A stretch of DNA of 25,163 nt from RGIG5327 sp045612485 (GTDB lineage Bacteria; Verrucomicrobiota; Lentisphaeria; Victivallales; UBA1829): the NCBI GenBank assembly GCA_045612485.1, contig JAZKZE010000085.1, positions 1 through 25,163 on the forward strand, written 5' to 3'. The notes under the pieces are model-generated. The model did not search any database. It was not told the origin of the DNA and saw only the letters and a program-made list of their open reading frames with translations. The translations under genes and the position numbers were made by a program. Of the stretch, positions 6,585 through 16,300 are shown in pieces; within the stretch, counting starts at the first letter, position 1, and every line of letters starts with the position of its first letter.

Positions 6585-8998
6585 TATTTCACCTCCATAC
6601 GCAGAACCGGAAGCGGTACAAGAGATTCTCTTCTTATGATATCTCCATTTTTGTCCGGGGATGCGTCAAACTGCATTTTTACTTTGAATACCTGATTATA
6701 TACCCCTTTTTCCGCATTTTTATCTGCTTTCAGGGTGATTTTCAGAAGCTCACTTGAATAATTTTTTTCTGTGTGGATGACTTCCTGTTTGATAATGGAA
6801 ACGCTTTTGGGGGGATTTTCCATTGTGACAGAATAAGTCATATCATGGGGCGAAAGAACTGTATAAACGGTCAATTCGGCGGTGCTGCCTGCCTTCAATG
6901 TGACTGAGTTCACTTTTTCATATACAGGCGGAACCCACCTTGTGGGAACTTTTGCTGTTCGTTTTGCCGCCCGTTTCGCCGCCCGTTTCTCCTCACGTTT
7001 CATCACCTTTTGTATGACTGGACGTTTGAGAGCATTCTTCTGCTTCTTTGCTGCATTATTTTTTACTGCCGCAGTTTTCACGGCAGTTTTTGCCGGAGCT
7101 TTTTTCACGGAAGTCTTCATGGGAGTCTTCACGGCAGTTTTCACGGCAGTTTTTGCCGGAGCTTTTTTCACTGCTTTCTTCACCGGATATACGGGAACAC
7201 TTTTTCCGGGGGAGAGCAGTTTGCCCCTCCAGAAGAATCTGCCTTCCCCATTGAGTTTTCCGACTTTGGCAACAGCAAAATTTTCCGCAGGAATAAAGTG
7301 ATTGTAAGCAAATGCCTGCATCGTTTCATCCGCAGGGATGACTTCTTTTGCGATATTACCGCTTTTTGCAATGATTTTAAAGGGAACCGGCTCATTATTC
7401 CTGTACCATTTGCAGGCAAGGGAAAGGCTTGCTTTATCCCTGCCGGCAGGGATGATATTTGTTCCGTCAAAATAAATTTTGTCCGTTCCTTTTATGGAAA
7501 GAATAATATCTTTCTTAAAGCCTTCCACCGGAAATACATGGAATTGGAAAAGTCTTGCTCCGCTCCAGGCAACATTGGGGGCGGAAGGGGCAAGGACGAT
7601 CCTGAAATCCGGCCGCATTTCATCTATACGCAATGCATAGAAGTAATCTTTTCCCCCGTGACCGTCTGTGGCAAAGATCTGTACAGTATAAATACCGTCT
7701 TTTTCCGGAGTAAACGCTATGCAGGGGTCCGCCTGATGATGTATGAGTCCGATCTTCGGATATTCGGGATCATCATTTTTTTCAAGGATCCTCCCCTTTT
7801 CATCCGTGACGATAAGCGTGGCATCCAGCGGGGAATTGTATCTTCTTGCCAGAACTTCCAGCATTTTTGTTTTACCTTTTTCCCCTTTGAAGCGGAATGT
7901 ATGGCGGATCTTTTCCTTATCCAGCACGCCGGTTATCCTTACATTCTCCTTTATCACATCTTTTTCTGCCGTTTCCTTTGCAACGCATTTCACATTTGCC
8001 GGAAGTGCCGGGAAAGGACGTTTTTCAAAAGCGGGTTTCCCGTAAAAGGCCTCCACCCGGTAAACAAAATCCGCTCTTCCCCGGTAGATGGAATCCCGTA
8101 CGGTGAATGCATATTGTCCGTCTTCCGGAACCGAAAAGGTGAGAACGGGGTCTATATTTCCGTAAAAATCGTCTGCAAAGGCTATGCTTTTTCCTTTATT
8201 GTCAAAGACTTCCGCTATTGGCTGGAAGTGTCCCGGAACACCGTCTCCCAGGAAGGGGGCAAATTCTCTTGCCCGTACCCGGAAGGTGATCTCTTCCCCC
8301 TTTTTTGCATGAAAGAGGAACTTATCCACCTCTCCGCCGGGCATGATCTGTCCATTGAGATTGGTGGGAATGGTAAAGGTTTTGATTGCCGGTTTCTGCG
8401 GCGGTATCTCTGCTGTACCTTCATTGACTTCCGTTTCTTTTCCGATGTAGAAAGGTATGGGATTGCTTACCCCGGTACCTTTGCTTGCAAGCCTGAATTC
8501 CCTTCTGCCGGGTTTGGCATCTTTATGGATCTTCAATGTGACAAGCATCTTCTGATTGATGGCAGGACTTGCCTGCAGGGAGTTGCGTATTGCATAAAAT
8601 TCCGCAATGGCAATATTGAATTCTGTTTCTGTAAGTTCCCCTATTCTGTCATAATATCTGTGCGGTCTCCAGTCTGGAGTCATTTCCGGCTTTACCGGCA
8701 GTTCCTTCCCGGCTTTTCTTGCCTTCATTGCTGCAATAATGTATCTTCTCTGCACATGATAGGGATGATTGAATCCGGGAATGGAACTTATCTTTTCCAC
8801 GGTATAGCCGCCATCTGTAAGAAGTACCGTATTGGCACCCCACATCTGCATACCGCCTACAATAATATCCACCGTTTCCCCCTGTTTCGCTCCGGATGGA
8901 TACAGATAACCGATAAAGGCATCCGCAAAACCTGTTCCGGAAAGCAATACTGTAAAAGAGAGGATGGAAAAGAATTTTATAACATCATGCTTTTTCAT
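6584..8998 (-). CDS. Exported PPC-domain protein with a histone-H1-like basic tract
   Basis: This 804-residue secreted protein is of unknown function. Residues 1-26 form a signal peptide ending near GFADA. Two pre-peptidase C-terminal (PPC) beta-sandwich units follow: about 222-315 (PGGEVDKFLF ... DGQYAFTVRD) and about 358-457 (KIRHTFRFKG ... DGIYTVQIF). Residues about 604-685 are almost only Lys, Ala, Thr, Val and Arg, with a 21-residue repeat built on VKKAPAKTAVKTA. A beta-rich C-terminal part (about 690-804) ends in VLRMEVK. In PVC bacteria such proteins accompany DUF1549/DUF1553 genes, as here, where that gene ends 16 nt upstream. The start is supported by AGGTAG before the ATG. The stop is shared with the next start (TAATG). 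No catalytic motif is visible. Confidence 0.82.
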   Translation of the reverse strand: MKKHDVIKFFSILSFTVLLSGTGFADAFIGYLYPSGAKQGETVDIIVGGMQMWGANTVLLTDGGYTVEKISSIPGFNHPYHVQRRYIIAAMKARKAGKELPVKPEMTPDWRPHRYYDRIGELTETEFNIAIAEFYAIRNSLQASPAINQKMLVTLKIHKDAKPGRREFRLASKGTGVSNPIPFYIGKETEVNEGTAEIPPQKPAIKTFTIPTNLNGQIMPGGEVDKFLFHAKKGEEITFRVRAREFAPFLGDGVPGHFQPIAEVFDNKGKSIAFADDFYGNIDPVLTFSVPEDGQYAFTVRDSIYRGRADFVYRVEAFYGKPAFEKRPFPALPANVKCVAKETAEKDVIKENVRITGVLDKEKIRHTFRFKGEKGKTKMLEVLARRYNSPLDATLIVTDEKGRILEKNDDPEYPKIGLIHHQADPCIAFTPEKDGIYTVQIFATDGHGGKDYFYALRIDEMRPDFRIVLAPSAPNVAWSGARLFQFHVFPVEGFKKDIILSIKGTDKIYFDGTNIIPAGRDKASLSLACKWYRNNEPVPFKIIAKSGNIAKEVIPADETMQAFAYNHFIPAENFAVAKVGKLNGEGRFFWRGKLLSPGKSVPVYPVKKAVKKAPAKTAVKTAVKTPMKTSVKKAPAKTAVKTAAVKNNAAKKQKNALKRPVIQKVMKREEKRAAKRAAKRTAKVPTRWVPPVYEKVNSVTLKAGSTAELTVYTVLSPHDMTYSVTMENPPKSVSIIKQEVIHTEKNYSSELLKITLKADKNAEKGVYNQVFKVKMQFDASPDKNGDIIRRESLVPLPVLRMEVK
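7079..7171 (-). repeat. Two exact 30-bp direct repeats coding for the Lys/Ala tract
   Basis: The same 30 bases occur at 7079-7108 and 7142-7171, 63 bp apart, inside the PPC-protein gene. On the minus strand each encodes the segment around VKKAPAKTAV. The 63-bp period is a multiple of three, so copy-number change would alter tract length without a frameshift. Confidence 0.9.
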
Positions 8999-9014
8999 TT
9001 TCTACCTGCCTTTC

Positions 9015-10913
9015 TCAATGATAGTAAAGAAATTCTTTTGTATTGACCAGAGCCCATACAAGATCCTGACAGAATTTTGCATAAGTATTGTTATACTGTC
9101 TGGATTTTAAAGGCGGCAATTTTTTCAGCAGTGCCTCTTTCTCCTTTTTCTGCGGATAGCGGGAAAGCAATCTCAAGTAGATTTCATTGATCCCCGCAGA
9201 GGGATTCCTTCTTGTCCAGCGGCTGACACTCTGTCCGTAATTTTTTGTGGCATTATACAGACGGGAGGAATTCATGAGATAGAGCCGCTGGGCATCCGTT
9301 GCAATATTCTTTCTTTCGGAAAGTTCTCCGGAATCTCTGGAGGGGCGTCCGAACTTATCCAGAAGACCGCTGGTGATACTTCCGTCATCAATAAGGACGG
9401 AGGGTCTGCCCCAGGGTATATAGGTAAAGGGTTCCGGAATGACACTCATATACTGTTCCCGCATACCGATGGAACTTCCCAGCATATCCACAATGATTTC
9501 CGCTTCCATCCGCCGCGGGGGATAGACCGCAAAATATTTTACTTCCTTTTCATAGTTTTCTTTTTTCTGCGGTACGGACGGAGCCTGATAAGCCTTGGAA
9601 TTAAGGATAAGTCTGCTTACATGTTTGATACTGTAATTGGATTTTCTGAACTCATCTGCCAGATATTCCAGAAGAGCCGTATTTACACAGTTTTCTTCTT
9701 CCGTACCGAAAAATCTTTTGAATTTTGATATTGGAACAAGGGGCATATCATCGGCGGGATGGATCAAGCCTTTGCCGAAATAATAGTGCCACAACCGGTT
9801 GACAAATGCCCTTGCGAAATAGGGATTATCCTCTGCAAGAAGCCAGTCGGCAAAAACTTCCCTGGGATCTTCCAACGGAGAATCTATGGTGAAATTTTCC
9901 CCGTCCGGTGTGCGTGCTTTTACCTTGCAGGGGAGGGGATCGGTATAAACGATCTCCTCTTTCCATTCATCGGTGCTTTTATACCGGATGCGGGAGAAGA
10001 ATCCGGTAAATTTTTTCAGATCCTCTTCCTTCATCTTTTCTGTTCTTATTCCCATAAAAGTAAGGGCGGTGACTTTTGCAAGTCCTTCCTTCTGCCGGTT
10101 GGCGGAACCCCGGAAAAAATTGGCGTAGGGATACCGGAAATTACTGCCGGAGGAGGTAAGCATATCCTTTGCCATTTCTTTATAGGAACGGTCTTTTTTC
10201 AGATCTCCGTAGATCTGTCTGTGATATGCCTGCACTGCATTCGGCCACAAATTGATGGGAAATTCGCTTTTGATCCGCAGCATATCGGCAAAACGCATGG
10301 TCATCACATTTGCATACCCATCGGAATCCAGAAGAGAATCAATGAGTTTTCTCCGTTTGTCTTTATCTTTGTTTTTCAGGAAGTCTGTTACCTCTTTTAC
10401 AGAAGGGATCCTGCCTGTTACATTGAGCATGGCCCTGCGGAAAAAGACTTCATCAGAAGCGGGGGGTGGCATGGCAAGAGAATTTTCCTCCCAGTTTTTT
10501 ACAAGGATCTTATCAATGGGAGTTACCGGAAGAAGAGCAAGACGCTCCATTTCCGCTTTTTTTGCTGCACGTTCCGCTTTTTCCCTTGCTTTTTTTTCTT
10601 TTGCCTCATTTTCCTGTTTTTTCAGTTCCGCCCTTTTTTCTGTACATGCGGGGCAGTTTTCACAGAAATCACAGATCAATACCGGTTTTTTTATGGACTG
10701 CTTCTTTTTCTTCACCTGTTTTCCGGCTTTCTGTATATTCAGATTTTTAGCGGGAGAAGGTTTGTTTTTTACCGTTTTTGCTGTTTTTGCTGTTTTTGCT
10801 GTTTTTGCATCCTTTTTTGCAGGAGACTGGGCATATAGAAGGGTGGAAAACAGAAAAATAAGTAAGATGGATCCTGTCTGGAAAAAGGTTCTGCCGGAAT
10901 TTCTTGTGTGCAT
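9015..10913 (-). CDS. DUF1549/DUF1553 exported protein with a four-cysteine N-terminal motif
   Basis: This 632-residue protein belongs to the PSCyt2/PSD1 type typical of PVC bacteria; its biochemical role is unknown. A signal peptide ends near LLYAQ (residues 25-29). A Lys/Ala/Thr tract (about 32-50) follows, and then the cluster C81, C84, C87, C90 (CDFCENCPAC). A charged coiled-coil-like helix covers about 91-126. DUF1549 begins near residue 132 and includes FFRRAMLNVTGRIPS. DUF1553 begins near DPREVFADWLLAEDNPYFAR and includes RLWHYYFGKGL and HVSRLILNSKAYQ. Family relatives often carry a cytochrome-like CxxCH domain at the N-terminus; here there is no His after the Cys motif. The ATG has AGGAGG 4 nt upstream and a promoter about 45 nt upstream. 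It is the first gene of the series down to dus. Confidence 0.92.
   Translation of the reverse strand: MHTRNSGRTFFQTGSILLIFLFSTLLYAQSPAKKDAKTAKTAKTAKTVKNKPSPAKNLNIQKAGKQVKKKKQSIKKPVLICDFCENCPACTEKRAELKKQENEAKEKKAREKAERAAKKAEMERLALLPVTPIDKILVKNWEENSLAMPPPASDEVFFRRAMLNVTGRIPSVKEVTDFLKNKDKDKRRKLIDSLLDSDGYANVMTMRFADMLRIKSEFPINLWPNAVQAYHRQIYGDLKKDRSYKEMAKDMLTSSGSNFRYPYANFFRGSANRQKEGLAKVTALTFMGIRTEKMKEEDLKKFTGFFSRIRYKSTDEWKEEIVYTDPLPCKVKARTPDGENFTIDSPLEDPREVFADWLLAEDNPYFARAFVNRLWHYYFGKGLIHPADDMPLVPISKFKRFFGTEEENCVNTALLEYLADEFRKSNYSIKHVSRLILNSKAYQAPSVPQKKENYEKEVKYFAVYPPRRMEAEIIVDMLGSSIGMREQYMSVIPEPFTYIPWGRPSVLIDDGSITSGLLDKFGRPSRDSGELSERKNIATDAQRLYLMNSSRLYNATKNYGQSVSRWTRRNPSAGINEIYLRLLSRYPQKKEKEALLKKLPPLKSRQYNNTYAKFCQDLVWALVNTKEFLYYH
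10774..10809 (-). repeat. 9-bp tandem repeat, four units
   Basis: On the plus strand the unit GTTTTTGCT occurs three times and then once as GTTTTTGCA. On the minus strand it encodes repeated Ala-Lys-Thr in the N-terminal tract of the DUF1549 protein. The unit is a multiple of three, so slippage would keep the frame. Confidence 0.95.
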
Positions 10914-10956
10914 AAAGCCTCCTCTCTCTTGAATTGTCAGATGCCTGTATGAGGTA

Positions 10957-10984
10957 AATATAAGGTACTTTTGTGCGTTTTCAA
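10957..10984 (-). promoter_or_regulatory. Candidate promoter of the DUF1549-to-dus operon
   Basis: On the minus strand TTGAAA (10984-10979), a 16-nt spacer and TATATT (10962-10957) precede the DUF1549 start codon by about 43 nt. It lies in a 220-bp gap downstream of the alpha-galactosidase gene. The rest of that gap (10985-11133) is AT-rich with long T-runs. It holds one short inverted repeat (CCGGT 11084-11088, ACCGG 11103-11107) without a T-run, and I see no clear terminator for the upstream gene. Confidence 0.5.
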
Positions 10985-11133
10985 GGGAAAAGAAATTTTT
11001 TTTTGCTCTTTTTCCAGTTATCTTATGTTTTTTTTCAGGTTTTAACGAATCCTGACAGCATTTTGAGGTGTTGAGTTATCCACCCGGTCATCGTACGGGC
11101 ATACCGGATGGATACAGATTTCTCAAATCATTT

Positions 11134-13182
11134 TTACATCTGCCGGAAATAGTGAATGATTTCAAAAGAACGGGGTTGAGCCAATTCAACAGTGAAATTC
11201 ATTAATTCCTTTCCGGACATGGTCAAACTTTTTCCGGAAAAAGTATTGACCGTATAGGACGCTTCCGGCACTATTCCCGCAAGAGTCAGCTTCTGTACGG
11301 ATGAAAGACTTTGTTTACGGCGGAAAATCTGTACTGCTCCGGCATCTTTTTCCGGCAGATGCGTTTGCAGGGCGTTCCATTTGGTCATATCCAGTTCCGG
11401 AGAATCGATCAGGGGATAAACATCTCCCATCAGATGCATATCCCGGAGCAGTTTGCCCCACTGGAGTAATTTTCTGTGCATATCATAATCGTGATCTGCC
11501 GCAACTTCGCGACCATTGAATTGCCAGATCTTGCTGCCGTAACCGCCGCCAAGGGCACAGGCGGCGTGGTATGGGTCGTTTTCGCCCCAATTCAACGTGC
11601 CGTGGAGCGGGAGCCAGTCATCCAGATACATATTTTCCAGAGTTATGCACTCCTCTTCATATTCCGAATAACAGGCAAAATCGCTCTGACACATGGGAAA
11701 AGAGAGCATCGCACTTTTGTAATCCAGACGGCGGCCGCCGCCGGAACAGTTATCAATGAAACTGTCCGGGAAATGTTTGCGGATATCCGCCCAGAATTTA
11801 TAGAAATTTTCCACATACTTCATTTCTGTGACTCCGATACGGTCGGGCGTATCGCCGCTGCACCAGAAATTCCACGCATCTATATTGAAGTCCTCCCGGT
11901 AATCATCTATATTTTCTTTTTTCATGATATCCACAACGATTCCGGTAAGATAGTCCCGTGCTTCCGGAATACCGATATTGAGCAGCAGATCACTTCCTGT
12001 GCCGTTGCGTACCGCTTCCACATTCCCCAGCAGCCATTCCGGGTGTTCGGTCAGCAGGTTTGAACCGGAACGCGGTGCGATCCGGGTCGTTTCAAACCAG
12101 ACCAGAGTCCGCATATTTGCTTCATGGGCGGCATCGGAAACAGGCCGCAGACCTTCGGGATGGACAAAACGGTTGATCTCCCAGGAACCTACTCTGCTGT
12201 ACCAGTCGCTTTTGACCGGTGAATCTTCCAGAAAATGGGGACATTCACCATCTTTGCCCATCCATCCGGCATCGATCCACAGGTTTTCGTAGGGCAGCTG
12301 TTTTTTTCTGATAAGTTCAAGACGCTCTTTCTGTTTACAGCTTGCCAGACCGCCCCAGGTACAGAAACACATGGGCGGCTTCTGTAAGTTGCCTTTGCTG
12401 TCGCGGGGGGCATTATGGGCAAGCATGAAACGGCGGAATTCATTCTGTCCGTCGCGGATATTTTTGTTTTCCCGGAAGTGGAGCAGTACTCCGGGCTGCA
12501 TCAGTCTTTCTCCCGGCAGTATCCGGAATTGTGCCCGTTTCATGCCGCAGTGGATGCGGCTTTTTCTTCCACCGCCCAAGGCATATTTGCCGACCTCTTT
12601 TTCCACACAGAAACGCCAGGCTCCATTCCAGCCGATCCCCAGATTGATCCCGTTCATCTGATCGGTATCAATACCGAAAAACGGCAGATAATCGGTGGAA
12701 CACCACGCCCCGTGACACTCCAATTCCAATTTGTTGCAGCCGACCCGGGAAAATATATCCCGTTTCTGCGGCAGAAAATCCGTGGGTGCGGCATTGCTTC
12801 CCAGATTGTAACGTACGGAGATCCTGCCGCCTACAAAAAGTTCCACTTCTTTCAACTTCTGGTTTCCGTATGTAAGGGGATCTTCCGACTCAATATCCAG
12901 TGCATGGAAATCAGAGATCACAGGAGAAGGTTTTGTCCCGTAATTTTCCAGATAGGGCGTATATTCGATCACCGGAAAGTCCCGGAACTGCCGTACTTCC
13001 AGGATCACGCGGACTTCTCCCGGTACAACGTCATAGATAAGATGGTACTGTTCTTCGGTAAGAGATTCCCTCTTTGCTGTAATGGTGCTTAAATCCGCTT
13101 TCTGCCCGTCAAAGGAAAAAGAAAAGGGTTTTAACTTGCTGTCAGGAGCAAACAGCTCCAGGATCTCTTTGAAACTGTACAT
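11134..13182 (-). CDS. Alpha-galactosidase, glycoside hydrolase family 36
   Basis: This retaining alpha-galactosidase (682 residues) has no signal peptide, so it is probably cytoplasmic and acts on imported galactosides. An N-terminal beta-sandwich (about 1-260) precedes the catalytic barrel. LWIDAGWMG (301-309) is the strand-1 motif and VWFETTRIAP (361-370) matches the family WFEPE-type motif. YREDFNID (428-435) contains the likely nucleophile D431. DNCSGGGRRLD (477-487) contains the likely acid/base D487 of the CSSGGGR-D signature. The C-terminal region (about 600-682) is beta-rich. It is flanked by a strong terminator upstream and its own promoter with palindromes, so it is probably a single-gene unit. 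Alpha-N-acetylgalactosaminidase or another alpha-galactoside specificity cannot be excluded. Confidence 0.92.
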   Translation of the reverse strand: MYSFKEILELFAPDSKLKPFSFSFDGQKADLSTITAKRESLTEEQYHLIYDVVPGEVRVILEVRQFRDFPVIEYTPYLENYGTKPSPVISDFHALDIESEDPLTYGNQKLKEVELFVGGRISVRYNLGSNAAPTDFLPQKRDIFSRVGCNKLELECHGAWCSTDYLPFFGIDTDQMNGINLGIGWNGAWRFCVEKEVGKYALGGGRKSRIHCGMKRAQFRILPGERLMQPGVLLHFRENKNIRDGQNEFRRFMLAHNAPRDSKGNLQKPPMCFCTWGGLASCKQKERLELIRKKQLPYENLWIDAGWMGKDGECPHFLEDSPVKSDWYSRVGSWEINRFVHPEGLRPVSDAAHEANMRTLVWFETTRIAPRSGSNLLTEHPEWLLGNVEAVRNGTGSDLLLNIGIPEARDYLTGIVVDIMKKENIDDYREDFNIDAWNFWCSGDTPDRIGVTEMKYVENFYKFWADIRKHFPDSFIDNCSGGGRRLDYKSAMLSFPMCQSDFACYSEYEEECITLENMYLDDWLPLHGTLNWGENDPYHAACALGGGYGSKIWQFNGREVAADHDYDMHRKLLQWGKLLRDMHLMGDVYPLIDSPELDMTKWNALQTHLPEKDAGAVQIFRRKQSLSSVQKLTLAGIVPEASYTVNTFSGKSLTMSGKELMNFTVELAQPRSFEIIHYFRQM

Positions 13183-13244
13183 ATTTTATCTTCTCCGTTG
13201 TGATTGTCAGGTTGACTGTTTATGGGGAAAGGCGTCCCTGTCAT

Positions 13245-13274
13245 ACTATACACCGCTGCTGCGGTAATTACCAA
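13245..13274 (-). promoter_or_regulatory. Promoter and candidate operator of the alpha-galactosidase gene
   Basis: On the minus strand TTGGTA (13274-13269), an 18-nt spacer and TATAGT (13250-13245) form a sigma-70-like promoter about 60 nt before the start codon. Two palindromes overlap it: GGTAATTACC (13263-13272, perfect, covering the -35 box) and ACCGC..GCGGT (13252-13265, filling the spacer). This placement suits a repressor. The regulator is not in the window. Confidence 0.5.
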
Positions 13275-13294
13275 CAGAATGTTGATTTTTCAAG

Positions 13295-13329
13295 CAAAAA
13301 AATACCTCCGGAACATTGTCCGGAGGTAT
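13295..13329 (-). terminator. Strong rho-independent terminator after the 1362-residue protein gene
   Basis: On the minus strand an 11-bp perfect stem ATACCTCCGGA / TCCGGAGGTAT with a 6-nt loop is followed directly by six to seven T residues. It lies 23 nt after the stop codon. Confidence 0.93.
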
Positions 13330-13352
13330 GAAAATATAAGAATAAAGTTCCC

Positions 13353-16300
13353 TTATTTTTTCTGGAAGTCAAAAGAAGAAACTTCCTTGATGCGGAAGGT
13401 TTGTTCCATCTGACTGCGTTCCGTCAAACTCAATACTCTGGACTGGACGGCAAACGCCACCCCCACAAGTTTGACAGGATATTTGACTGAAGTGGAAACG
13501 GTTTTGAACTTGCCGTCTTTCATTATTCCCGCTTCCCACAGATTGCTTACTGCTCCTGTGGAAATATCAATGATGGAGGATTTAGCCGTCATGGGCATTG
13601 TCACATAATTCCAGCCGGTATAGGCAAGGGAGGTACGGCCGTCATAGTCATACACATCTGCATTATGCTGTCTTGTACCGCAGGAAACCATGCGTTTTCC
13701 TGTGGCATCCTCCACAACAAAATAGATCTGTCCCCAACGGGAGTTGCCTTTTACTGTAACTCCCAGAGAGGCAGGATCATTGGCAAGAACAACAGGCTTT
13801 TTGAGTTCAAGGATACCGTATTCCCAGATATGCTTATTGAGTTTCAGATCCGGCTTTGCCAGTGTGATCTCAATGCATTTTCCCATTACAGGATCTGTGA
13901 CCTCTTTTGCCGCAAACTTTCCGGCGGTTCGGTAAGGCATATACAATCCTGTGGGCTTTTCAAGACGGATATCTTTTCCATCAGCGATCTTCCATGCTGC
14001 CATGGAATCGGCTTTTGCCGCAACTTTATGATCCGCAGGACGTTTTGCTCCGGATACAGCTTCTGACGCTTTTGCAGAAAGAATCAGAGGCTTGCTGCTT
14101 ACAAAATACTGTGCAGACTGTGTGGCAACAGCATCAAAGGATTTATTGAATACTCCAACTTTTCCTTCTTTCTTTCTGCCGTAGAAATCCACTTTTTCAA
14201 ACTTGTTGCCATTGGTCTTGATGGCAACGGGGGTATCCAGTACGGAACTCCACAAAGCATAAACATAATTGCCGTCTTTGCGTTTATATTCCACAAGATA
14301 CACACATTCATCCCCGGCGGGGATCCGTTTGCAGTCTGTGACCTGATCCAGCAGTCTTGTTGCCACTGCCACCCCCACATAGGCTTTCTTGGGATAGATA
14401 TAGGGGTTACGGTAGCAGAGACCGGTAGCACCCCAGAAGGAACCTGCATAGGAGTTACCGCAGTCCATGATGATCCCGATAAAGATATCCGGAATTCTCC
14501 AAGCCTGGGCAAGGAGAAGGTCACGCACATACCACTGTGCCTGTCTTTCATCACCGATGAGGGAATCCAGACGGTAGTTGTTTTCAAAACATGCGCCGAT
14601 CTTCCACTTATTATATCCGAAAGCTCTGGCGGTATCCCGCAGGAGTTCCCCTGCCTGTAAGGAGGATTCCCACTGGCGTTCCGGAAGATTGTTTCTTCCC
14701 ACAACTTCCAGACCTACATAATCCGCATATTTTTCCGGGAAGCCGCCACGGATGGTTTCGGCAATAAGTTCTGTGCAGCCAAGAGAGTTGCCCAGAAGGA
14801 TCCGCAGCTGCGGGAAGTGTTTGCGGACGATCCTGCCAAGCTGCATGGCATGTTTCTGACGTTTTTCCGCATCCACCCATTTGTTTTTCGGGTCATATTT
14901 CTGGCCGGTAAGTTCGGGAGCGACCTGATAAGACCATTTTGCATGTTCATGGAAGATGAGGAACTGTTTCACATTGGGGCTTTTTTCCAGATTTTTCCGG
15001 ATTGTTTCAATCTGTTTTTCATCGGAAGAACCCATGGGGGCAGAACCGATACTTGCCGCTTCCAGTTTCCATTTTTTCCGCTGGGCGAGAGGATATTTCT
15101 GGATACCGGCAGAACGGCGGAATCCGGCTTTATAAAGAACCGGGCCCACGATCTCCAGTTTATCTGCATTGTAATGCGCTCCTCCATAGTCCCAGCATCC
15201 GTAGGGGGAATCCGCTACTTCCGCTTTTCTGGTATCTTTGTCCAGAAGGGCGAAGGAGGCTTTATGGGTAAGAAGAACTCTTGCACCCTCTTTCAATTCA
15301 TAATTGAGAGCGTACCAGCCCAGTTCTTTTTGAGCAAGATTGATTTTTACGATCTCTTCTTTATTGCCGGAAAGTTTTTTTGCATCTTTCTTTACAATAT
15401 TTCCATCCACATCCCGGATCGTCCAGGAGAGTGTATAATTGCCCTTCAGCAAAGGCTTGATCCTCATCCGTGCTTCCGGTTTTTCATCATTATGGAAGAT
15501 GTTTCCCGGCTGGGCATAGCAGGGTTCCATTTCCGCTTTTGCTCTTTCAAGGGCAATATCCATTACATAGATCCCGCTTGTTTTTGCCGGATCCGGATAG
15601 GCTCTCTTATCCCCCATGGGGTGACGGATATTGATACATCTTCCCATGATCTCAAAGTCCAGATAGCGGGCATTGCTCATGGGGAAGGTGGAGTTGTTGT
15701 CTGTATAAACGAGGTCGGCAATATCCCCGGAATTCAAAGGAACGGTCACCTCATAAAGAGACATGTTTTTTCCATTGATGACGGTTTTGCCCATCTCTTT
15801 TGCCAAACCTTTTTTCACGGCTTCCGGAAATTCGACAAGGGTATCGGACATGGCTTCAAAGGCACGGCCTTTGTAACCGGTATGATCCACATATCTTGTA
15901 AGACGCAGGGTCATTGCAGGATCTTTTTTCCTGTCCGGATCCACTGCACAGATGACCTTTGCTGCCGGATACTGTTCCGCAGGAACGGTCCATACAAAAG
16001 AAGAGGTCATCTTTCCAAAGGAACGTAAACCGTCAGCCGGGACTTTTGCGGAAGACTTCTGTTTCTTTGCGGTTATTCCCAGATCAAGGATATTTTTATA
16101 TTCTGCACTCTTTGCCTTGCTGATCTTTGAAGCATAGGAAAGATCAAGTTTTCTGTAAGAAGGTGCTGCTTTATCGCAGAAAATGGCTTTCACACCTCCC
16201 GGGATCCCGGAAATAGCAGTAAGGGGGCTGGAACGCTTGATGATCCCCGTAAAAGAACCATTGAGATATACTTCCGGACCTTTCGCCGTATCCATAATGG

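Noticed and set aside
7010..9046. Long plus-strand open frame (678 codons) opposite the PPC-protein gene
   Set aside because: It is the mirror of a well-supported minus-strand gene with a signal peptide and domains. Its product is Phe/Cys-rich without any family features, and codon bias on the other strand explains the lack of stops.
10644..10673. CX2CX2CX2C in the DUF1549 protein considered as a bacterial ferredoxin domain
   Set aside because: Ferredoxin clusters use CX2CX2CX3CP within a larger fold; here the spacing differs and the surroundings are a basic tract and a coiled coil.
9759..10838. Plus-strand open frame of 359 codons opposite the DUF1549 gene
   Set aside because: It mirrors the coding strand, its product is low-complexity Phe/Cys-rich, and there is no ribosome-binding site or domain.
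11084..11107. Inverted repeat CCGGT/ACCGG considered as a terminator of the alpha-galactosidase gene
   Set aside because: The stem is only 5 bp with a 14-nt loop, and no T-run follows on the minus strand.
14817..16028. Plus-strand open frame of 403 codons opposite the giant protein gene
   Set aside because: It is a shadow frame without recognisable motifs, antisense to a continuous 1362-codon gene.
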